From NCBI GenBank assembly GCA_002409405.1, contig DHNG01000002.1:12342-24960 (forward strand): a stretch of 12,619 nt of DNA, written 5' to 3'. The notes beneath the pieces were generated by a model, which saw only the letters and a list, made by a program, of their open reading frames with translations, did not search any database and was not told the origin of the DNA. The stretch comes from Flavobacteriales bacterium UBA5422. GTDB lineage: Bacteria > Bacteroidota > Bacteroidia > Flavobacteriales_D > Crocinitomicaceae. Below, piece by piece: positions 7,277-12,619 of the stretch. Within the stretch, counting starts at the first letter, position 1; each line of letters opens with the position of its first letter. The position numbers and the translations under genes were made by a program.

Positions 7277-7284
7277 CAAAATTA
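7277..7284 (-). promoter_or_regulatory. Possible -7 element (TAATTTTG) very close to the dehydrogenase start
   Basis: Minus-strand TAATTTTG matches TAnnTTTG exactly, but its last base is only 5 bp before the start codon at 7272. Transcription from it would begin at or within the ATG, giving a leaderless message. No TTG -33 partner is visible, and a chance match is equally likely. Confidence 0.25.
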
Positions 7285-7451
7285 AAATAAATTGCGTTGG
7301 TTTATCATTTTTACAAATAACAAAACCAGGATTTACTTTTCGTTTTTCAATCAATATACATCCGCAGTATGGATATATCTGTTCGTTGCAACTGTTTGTC
7401 AATTACCTCACTATTTTCAGTAATTAACCGATAGAAACCAGACTAAAATCC

Positions 7452-7459
7452 TATCTTTG
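7452..7459 (+). promoter_or_regulatory. Bacteroidota -7 promoter element (TATCTTTG) for the L,D-transpeptidase gene
   Basis: TATCTTTG is a perfect TAnnTTTG match, 18 bp before the ATG at 7478, so the leader would be only about 12 nt. The -33 TTG is not evident at the expected distance. Position and perfect match make it the best promoter candidate in the window. Confidence 0.6.
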
Positions 7460-7477
7460 TAGCATCATTGACCCCAT

Positions 7478-9061
7478 ATGAAAAGGCTATTAATCATATT
7501 TACAACTATACTACTTGCATCCTGTCAATCCAAACTGGATGAGCAGGAACTCATGCAACAAAATCTCTCCACCGAAGAGACATTAAAAGCAATTCTTTCT
7601 GAAGAATACAAAGAAACCTTAGGCATCGACGAAGAAGGACGAAATCTGTTGTATTCTTTTTATGAAAAACGCCGGTTCAAACCCCTGTGGACAAAAAAGA
7701 AATCCATCAACGCGACCGGTGAAGAACTTGTCAAATTACTCAAGCACCCGGTCCGATTTGGAATGTCTGACAAACGGTTTGATTTGAACTGGAATGACGA
7801 TCAACCCATCCAAAACGAGGTTGTCATTGTGTGCGGTCTTATCCGAAGTTACAATGATTTGCGTTACGGAATGCTCGATTCCACTATGACACACTTGAAA
7901 CCTGTTTCATATGTAGCTCTGAAATCACTAGATACCTTACTGGACTTCAGCAACAACAATTATGCACAGAAAATCATTTCCTGGGGACCTTCAGACAGTA
8001 CCTATCAATTTCTGGCAAACGGGTTGTACCGGTTTGTTCAAAATAACCCGATAGAAGAAAAAGTAAGAGAACTGAAGACAATCAAAGAAGATACAGCTGC
8101 GGCAATTGCAGGAACAAAAGAAATTCTGATTTCCAAAGGGTATCTTAGTACAGAAGAAGCAACAGATTCTGCAACATTTGTAACCGCATTAAAAAAATTC
8201 CAAACCGATCATGGTTGTAATCCGGATGGTGTCATCGGAACAAATACGGTTCAGATTCTCACAGAAACAAACCTGCATAAAGCACAGCGCATAGCACTCG
8301 CCATGGAAAAGCAACGCCGGAAAAAAGCATACCCAAATCGCTATATTGCGATTAACATTCCCGAATACATGCTACGTCTGCGCAATGAAGATACGCTGTG
8401 TATCGAAACACGGATAGTTGTTGGTAAATATGAAAATCAAACACCGGAACTTACTTCCGGGATGCATTCCATTGTGGTCTATCCGTACTGGAATGTCCCC
8501 TATTCGATTGCAAGCAAAGAAATTCTCCCTGCCGCACAGCGCAACCCGAATTATTTTGAGAAAAATAACATGGTGTTGTTACAAAAAGGAGATACCATTA
8601 ATCCACACAAGGTAAAATGGAAAAAAATCAAGGAAAATTCATTCCCTTACCGGGTCGTGCAGCAACCGGGATATAAAAATTCACTCGGGATTCTGAAATT
8701 TGATTTTTACAACAAATACGATGTATACGTTCATGACACACCTTCCAAAGGACTTTTCAATACAACAGCACGGTCGTATTCACATGGATGTATGCGGACA
8801 GAAAACCCGGTGGATCTGGCAAAAACAATTCTTGGTCTGGATGAAAATGTGGTCATTGCAGACAGTCTGGACACATTGATTTCCAGAACGGGAGTCAATC
8901 ATCCGATCAAATTAAAAAAGCGACTTCCCGTGTATGTAGAATACAACTCTGTGATTGTGAACAACGGAGAAACGAAAATCCTGCGGGATATTTACCTGCG
9001 AGATGATAACTACCTGAAAGTAATGTTTCCCGACAAAGGAAACATGAATGACGCCAACTAA
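7478..9061 (+). CDS. YcbB-like L,D-transpeptidase lipoprotein
   Basis: This 527-residue enzyme should form 3-3 (or other L,D-type) peptide crosslinks in periplasmic peptidoglycan. The N-terminus MKRLLIIFTTILLASC is a lipoprotein signal with lipobox LASC, so C16 would be lipidated. Residues about 45-200 match the helical scaffold region of YcbB-type enzymes ('LLYSFYEKRRFKPLW'). Residues about 218-265 are a peptidoglycan-binding type 1 domain (KFQTDHGCNPDGVIG, 240-254). Residues about 290-460 are the YkuD catalytic domain with H419 in VHDTPSKGLF and the nucleophile C438 in S-H-G-C-M-R (435-440). The Met after the Cys replaces the more usual Ile or Val. Family enzymes transfer between tetrapeptides and are often beta-lactam-insensitive except to carbapenems. 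It may lead an envelope gene group continuing with the lipoprotein at 9142. Confidence 0.92.
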   Translation: MKRLLIIFTTILLASCQSKLDEQELMQQNLSTEETLKAILSEEYKETLGIDEEGRNLLYSFYEKRRFKPLWTKKKSINATGEELVKLLKHPVRFGMSDKRFDLNWNDDQPIQNEVVIVCGLIRSYNDLRYGMLDSTMTHLKPVSYVALKSLDTLLDFSNNNYAQKIISWGPSDSTYQFLANGLYRFVQNNPIEEKVRELKTIKEDTAAAIAGTKEILISKGYLSTEEATDSATFVTALKKFQTDHGCNPDGVIGTNTVQILTETNLHKAQRIALAMEKQRRKKAYPNRYIAINIPEYMLRLRNEDTLCIETRIVVGKYENQTPELTSGMHSIVVYPYWNVPYSIASKEILPAAQRNPNYFEKNNMVLLQKGDTINPHKVKWKKIKENSFPYRVVQQPGYKNSLGILKFDFYNKYDVYVHDTPSKGLFNTTARSYSHGCMRTENPVDLAKTILGLDENVVIADSLDTLISRTGVNHPIKLKKRLPVYVEYNSVIVNNGETKILRDIYLRDDNYLKVMFPDKGNMNDAN

Positions 9062-9097
9062 GTTTATCTTGCAGATGAACATTTTTTGGTTTACTTC

Positions 9098-9127
9098 TTG
9101 CTGTTTGAAAAGTATTGTTGAATTTTG
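9098..9127 (+). promoter_or_regulatory. Candidate promoter for the lipoprotein pair (TTG-N19-GAATTTTG)
   Basis: TTG at 9098-9100 is followed after exactly 19 bp by GAATTTTG (9120-9127), one base off the TAnnTTTG consensus. The spacing is that expected for the Bacteroidota sigma factor. It lies in the 80-bp gap after the L,D-transpeptidase stop and 15 bp before the ATG at 9142. The lipoprotein pair may therefore have its own promoter besides read-through from upstream. Confidence 0.4.
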
Positions 9128-9141
9128 CTAAAAAATAACTG

Positions 9142-9807
9142 ATGCGAATACTGTATTTTCTCCCTGTACTCCTGTTAATTGTTGCTTGTAATGGTAACAA
9201 GGAAGAAGTAGCTCAATTAGAAGACATCATGCCAACAGCACAGTCCGATAAAACGAAAAAGACGGATACAGTACCCGAAAAGGCAATCTTCACTCCTTCG
9301 ATCTCTTTGGCAGAGTTGGAGGCTGCACAAATAAAATGGGATTCGGTTATTGTGAGTGACACCTTAACTATTCCTGAGCGTTTTTCTCCGAAAAAGATGG
9401 AAAAATTCACGTATTGGACCGAGGGAAAATCTGTAGAATACTACCGTTGGTCTTTCTCCGATTCTTCAAAAACAATGAAGGCTTTCTTAAACTGGATGAA
9501 CTGTTATGGTGAGCGATGTCTGATGGTAGAACTCCGCACCAATGTGAATATTCAGCGCAATGCGTTTTTAATTCTGCAAAACGATACCTCTATTGTTCAG
9601 ATTCAGTCACCTTCAATTGGGATTGCTGAACTTAAAAAATGGAAAAAACTGTATTTCACACCTCAAAAGCAAACTGCGTCTTCCAAAAAGAAAGCACCGG
9701 AAGTGAAATGGAATTATGTGGTGACTCAACCTCGTGGAGGAAAAGCAATCTGGAGTCAGTTTAAAGAAGAAGAAGAACAGGAATTTACACAATTGGAAAC
9801 CAAATAA
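9142..9807 (+). CDS. Lipoprotein of unknown function
   Basis: I do not recognise the family of this 221-residue protein. MRILYFLPVLLLIVACNGN is a lipoprotein signal with the lipidated Cys at 16. A low-complexity, charged linker (about 20-60) follows. Residues about 70-165 form a compact mixed domain rich in aromatics (KFTYWTEGKSVEYYRWSF, then WMNCYGERCLMVELR) with C117 and C122 placed for a possible disulfide. The end is Lys- and then Glu-rich (FKEEEEQEF). The protein is probably anchored in the periplasm or at the outer membrane. It lies 80 bp behind an L,D-transpeptidase and 3 bp ahead of a small acidic protein, with which it is surely co-transcribed. An envelope role is inferred from context only. 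Confidence 0.75.
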   Translation: MRILYFLPVLLLIVACNGNKEEVAQLEDIMPTAQSDKTKKTDTVPEKAIFTPSISLAELEAAQIKWDSVIVSDTLTIPERFSPKKMEKFTYWTEGKSVEYYRWSFSDSSKTMKAFLNWMNCYGERCLMVELRTNVNIQRNAFLILQNDTSIVQIQSPSIGIAELKKWKKLYFTPQKQTASSKKKAPEVKWNYVVTQPRGGKAIWSQFKEEEEQEFTQLETK

Positions 9808-9810
9808 ATT

Positions 9811-10143
9811 ATGAAAATAGTCAACCGCGGATTTTTAATCGTTGCCCCGAAACAACCGTTTTTTGATTGGGCAAATGAATTTGAAGAAGAAATCTTTTTT
9901 TCAGAAGAAGATGATGTTGAACCAACTGTTTACCTCATCGATGAAGATTTCATTGAGACGGAACAAGTCATCCGGGATCAGTTCAAAAAAATCTTTTTGA
10001 ATGAATTGAATATGATTACTGAAAACCCGGAAGATCACCCCAAGATGACAGAGCAACTTTTTCATGAATGGTTTACTGTAACTGCCGGGACAACCATCCT
10101 GGATACGCAAACGCCTGATCTGAAGAGATTCGATCTGGACTGA
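9811..10143 (+). CDS. Small acidic protein of unknown function
   Basis: The protein has 110 residues, with no signal peptide and no membrane segment, so it is probably cytoplasmic. It is strongly acidic (EEEIFFSEEDDVEP, residues 25-38) and mixed alpha/beta: 'RGFLIVAPKQPFFDWANEF' near the N-terminus, 'TVYLIDEDF', a helix 'QVIRDQFKKIFLNEL', then 'FHEWFTVTAGTTILD'. I do not recognise the family. The start 3 bp after the preceding stop (taaattatg) points to translational coupling with the lipoprotein gene. A cytoplasmic acidic protein co-transcribed with a lipoprotein is odd and may only reflect shared regulation. Confidence 0.75.
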   Translation: MKIVNRGFLIVAPKQPFFDWANEFEEEIFFSEEDDVEPTVYLIDEDFIETEQVIRDQFKKIFLNELNMITENPEDHPKMTEQLFHEWFTVTAGTTILDTQTPDLKRFDLD

Positions 10144-10352
10144 CAATAAATCCGAAAAATTACCCCTTCAATAAAACCATTACCGGGGTGTTTTCATTGC
10201 TTTTATCAAGAGGAATGAGCAATGTTTACCTGCAAACAACGAAACCTCCTCTCATTTTTAACAAATTTTTCAAAAAATAGCTGTGCAACTACTCAACTTT
10301 TTTCATTCTGGTTTGTACAGATTGCTATATTTAATCGAATAATTTCATTGGT
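10144..10352 (+). promoter_or_regulatory. Intergenic region with possible promoter for the alpha-2-macroglobulin gene
   Basis: This 209-bp AT-rich gap starts with a weak hairpin (listed separately). TATATTTA at 10326-10333, 19 bp before the ATG at 10353, is one base off TAnnTTTG and could be a -7 element, but no TTG sits at the matching distance. No small ORF with coding character was found here. Confidence 0.35.
10161..10194 (+). terminator. Weak candidate terminator after the acidic protein gene
   Basis: TACCCC (10161-10166) can pair with GGGGTG (10185-10190), with one T-G wobble, around an 18-nt loop, followed by TTTT. It lies 18 bp behind the stop at 10143. The stem is short and the loop long, so termination would be partial at best. 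Confidence 0.4.
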
Positions 10353-12619
10353 ATGAAACATCTAATTAGTAAAATCGCCCTTGTCATCTTTTCATTGTCC
10401 CTGCTTTCTGGTGGATGTGACGATCAAAAAGAGACACCAGCAACAACCGTTAATTCTGAAACGACTATGAAAACTCCTTTTCAGTTTTCCGGCTATGAAC
10501 AAGACTGGAAAAAAGTAGACTCTCTGGAAAGCCAGGGACTCCCGAAATCGGCATTGGAAATTGTCAATGTAATCATGGACAGGGCTTCCAAAGAGAAAAA
10601 CCAGCCGATGCAAATTAAGGCGCTGATGTACCAACTCAAGCTGAGTCAAAATCTGGAAGAAGAAGATTTTTCCAAATCGCTTGCACGCATTGACGAACTG
10701 AGAAAAACCAATGAAGAACCACTTAAACAAATTTTGGCATCTATAAAAGCTGATTTGTTGTGGATGTACCTGGAAAACAACCGGTATAACTTCTACAACA
10801 GATCAACAACACAAAATTTTGATTTGGGAGATGTTTCTACATGGGATTTGAAGACCTTGTTGGATACCTCCAATAAATTATTCATGGAATCACTTGAAAA
10901 CAAAGAGAAATTGCAGCAGATTTCACTGAAAGAATATGAATACATCCTCACGGAAATCAATGCAGATTCCTATCTGACAGCTCCGACACTTTACGATTTC
11001 TTAGCACACAGAGCAATCACGCATTTCCGGAATGAAGAAACAGGAATTACTCGTCCTGCAACTAAATTCTCCATCAATGACAAACGTTATTTCGGGACAG
11101 ATGCTGAATTTTTAAGCATTTCCACACAAACAGACGATTCACTTTCTCAATACCTGCACTATGTAAAAACCATGCAGGAATTGGTGCGTTTCCACAGTAA
11201 AAACAACCATGTTACTGCCCGTATGCGAAACGAACTGGATCGGTTGAACTTCGCATATACTGCATCGACCATTGATACAAAAACGGAATGGTACAAAGCA
11301 GCATTGCAGCGCATGCAGAAAGAATATGCAGCCTATCCGGTAGTTGGTGAGGTCAATGCACAACTTGCGGAATTGTATATGGATATGGGAAGCAAAGCAG
11401 AAGCGACGCATCCGGATTATCAATTGCTAAAAACTGCAAATACATTGTGTAACGAAACCATTGAGAAATACCCCGGAACGTTCGGTGCCAGAAAATGTCA
11501 GATCATTTCGCAGGGACTGCACCAACAATCACTGAGTGGAGATATTGAACGCTATACCGCTGCCAATCAACCATCATTGATGAAGATTTCGTTTAAAAAC
11601 ATGGATTCTGTTCACGTATTGATTTATCAACTGAGAGAAAGTGAAGAATACAGCTATTATTATGAATTAAAAGAGCGATTGAAAGGATTGAAACAGGTGA
11701 GCGCTAAAAAAATTGCATTACCTGCTGCAGATGACTTTCAACTACACAGTACAGAGATTGCATTAGATGCACTTGGATACGGTGATTACCTGGTATTACT
11801 TTCAAGTGCCCCAAGCATTCTGGAAGATGGAAAAGCAACTCACTGGACTGGAGAATTCACCAGTACCGACCTTGCGTATTCACTGAGAGATCAAGGAAGT
11901 AAAAACTCCGGAATTCAGGTTCACAACCGCACAACGGGTGCTGCAATTGCACAAGCAACGGTCAACGTATATGAAACAAAATACAATTACACTACCCGAA
12001 AAAATGCGAAGAAATTAATTGCAACCTATAAAACCGATGCGAATGGCTGGGCATTGCTCCCACATGAAAATGATCGGTACGGAAAATCGGTGGAAGTAGT
12101 ATCCGGAAAAGATAAGTTATCCTCCAACGTCAGTTTGTATGATTACAACAATACTGCTGTAAACACAACCGACAACTTGTTTACAGACCGTTCCATCTAC
12201 AGACCGGGGCAAACTGTTTACTTCAAGGGAATTCGTCTGACAACTGAGAATAAAAAAAGTAAAATTGTTACAGGATCCAGTGTTGCTGTTGTATTGAATG
12301 ATGTCAATTATCAGAAAGTAACAGATGTAACGCTCACAACAAATGAATACGGTTCATTTTCCGGAAGTTTTCGTTTACCGACAACCGGATTAACCGGACA
12401 GATGCACATCAAAACGGATTACGGCACAGTCTATTTCTCTGTTGAAGAATACAAACGTCCTACATTTAAAGTGGAAATTGCACAATCGTCAGCAGAATAC
12501 AAACTGGGAGAAACAATTAAAGTTGAAGGGAACGCACTTGCTTACGCAGGAAATGCAGTAGACAATGCTGCGGTGAAATATGTCGTAAAACGCAGTATTT
12601 TTCTTCCTTACTGGCGGGG
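10353..12619 (+). CDS. Alpha-2-macroglobulin-family lipoprotein, 3' end cut by window edge
   Basis: The frame is open for 755 codons to the right edge; family members in this phylum usually run well over 1500 residues, so more than half is missing. Residues 1-22 are a lipoprotein signal ending LSGGC (C22). Residues about 40-400 are mainly helical and charged. Beta domains follow: about 405-500 (MG1-like), about 519-600 ('SGIQVHNRTTGAAIAQATVNVYE', a carboxypeptidase-regulatory or MG-like sandwich), then MG2 with the hallmark DRSIYRPGQTVYFKG at 612-626. MG3 begins near EEYKRPTF (698-705). Such proteins are periplasmic or surface protease traps. Whether a thioester CxEQ motif is present cannot be seen here. 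The cluster with an L,D-transpeptidase lipoprotein suggests an envelope-protection role. Confidence 0.88.
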   Translation, partial: MKHLISKIALVIFSLSLLSGGCDDQKETPATTVNSETTMKTPFQFSGYEQDWKKVDSLESQGLPKSALEIVNVIMDRASKEKNQPMQIKALMYQLKLSQNLEEEDFSKSLARIDELRKTNEEPLKQILASIKADLLWMYLENNRYNFYNRSTTQNFDLGDVSTWDLKTLLDTSNKLFMESLENKEKLQQISLKEYEYILTEINADSYLTAPTLYDFLAHRAITHFRNEETGITRPATKFSINDKRYFGTDAEFLSISTQTDDSLSQYLHYVKTMQELVRFHSKNNHVTARMRNELDRLNFAYTASTIDTKTEWYKAALQRMQKEYAAYPVVGEVNAQLAELYMDMGSKAEATHPDYQLLKTANTLCNETIEKYPGTFGARKCQIISQGLHQQSLSGDIERYTAANQPSLMKISFKNMDSVHVLIYQLRESEEYSYYYELKERLKGLKQVSAKKIALPAADDFQLHSTEIALDALGYGDYLVLLSSAPSILEDGKATHWTGEFTSTDLAYSLRDQGSKNSGIQVHNRTTGAAIAQATVNVYETKYNYTTRKNAKKLIATYKTDANGWALLPHENDRYGKSVEVVSGKDKLSSNVSLYDYNNTAVNTTDNLFTDRSIYRPGQTVYFKGIRLTTENKKSKIVTGSSVAVVLNDVNYQKVTDVTLTTNEYGSFSGSFRLPTTGLTGQMHIKTDYGTVYFSVEEYKRPTFKVEIAQSSAEYKLGETIKVEGNALAYAGNAVDNAAVKYVVKRSIFLPYWR

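Larger units (their letters stand above)
7273..7477. promoter_or_regulatory. Divergent intergenic region between the dehydrogenase and L,D-transpeptidase genes
   Basis: This 205-bp AT-rich gap separates genes on opposite strands. It holds one -7-like element for each direction (7277-7284 on minus, 7452-7459 on plus, listed separately). Between them I see no convincing operator palindrome, small gene or RNA structure. Confidence 0.5.

Noticed and set aside
7166..7402. Minus-strand open frame overlapping the dehydrogenase start and the divergent gap
   Set aside because: It overlaps the Rossmann motif region in another frame, and its sequence has no coding character.
8907..9410. Minus-strand open frames across the end of the L,D-transpeptidase gene and start of the lipoprotein gene
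   Set aside because: They are antisense shadows of two well-supported genes.
9901..10146. Minus-strand open frame opposite the small acidic protein
   Set aside because: The plus-strand frame is tightly coupled to the preceding gene and has a balanced protein composition; the antisense frame does not.
10392..11423. Minus-strand open frames inside the alpha-2-macroglobulin gene (10392-10730, 11139-11423)
   Set aside because: The plus-strand frame is open for 755 codons with a lipobox and MG2 motif, so these are chance antisense frames.

Overview
The window looks like a chromosomal segment of a Bacteroidota bacterium, probably of the Flavobacteriales (a Crocinitomicaceae/Fluviicola-like lineage would fit, but that is a guess). 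The evidence is the AT-rich DNA, two proteins ending in type A sorting domains of the type IX secretion system (T9SS), several lipoproteins with Bacteroidota-style signal peptides, start sites without Shine-Dalgarno sequences, and several TAnnTTTG promoter-like elements. No mobile element, CRISPR array, tRNA or rRNA was seen. Nothing in the window is foreign-looking, and it reads as ordinary core or lineage-specific chromosome.

Left part (1-5321): surface and secreted proteins. A beta-propeller-type secreted protein cut by the left edge runs leftwards (3-803). Divergent to it is a 908-residue secreted protein (906-3632) with 14 FG-GAP/VCBS-type Asp-rich repeats, an Ig-like domain and a T9SS sorting domain. 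Next is a four-helix membrane protein with a cytoplasmic- or periplasmic-facing His/Cys metal-site motif (3750-4550). It converges on a small secreted CARDB-like protein with a T9SS tail (4620-5321, minus strand), and a shared bidirectional terminator hairpin lies between the two.

Middle part (5322-7272, minus strand): a two-gene unit encodes an extended short-chain dehydrogenase of the 3-beta-HSD/HpnA type (6295-7272) and, 3 bp downstream, a full-length steroid 5-alpha-reductase-like membrane enzyme (5530-6291). The second protein keeps essentially all active-site residues known from human SRD5A2. Together they suggest modification of a steroid or other polycyclic or isoprenoid substrate, and this is the most interesting content of the window. 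The 208-bp gap downstream holds a small cluster of ATATCG/CGATAT palindromes.

Right part (7478-12619, plus strand): cell-envelope genes. These are a YcbB-like L,D-transpeptidase lipoprotein, an unrecognised lipoprotein, a small acidic protein of unknown function 3 bp behind it, and an alpha-2-macroglobulin-family lipoprotein cut by the right edge. The grouping of a peptidoglycan crosslinking enzyme with an alpha-2-macroglobulin recalls the PbpC/alpha-2-macroglobulin pairing of Proteobacteria, but here the partner is an L,D-transpeptidase.

Gaps between genes are all shorter than 300 bp; the largest (about 205-209 bp) are described as features.
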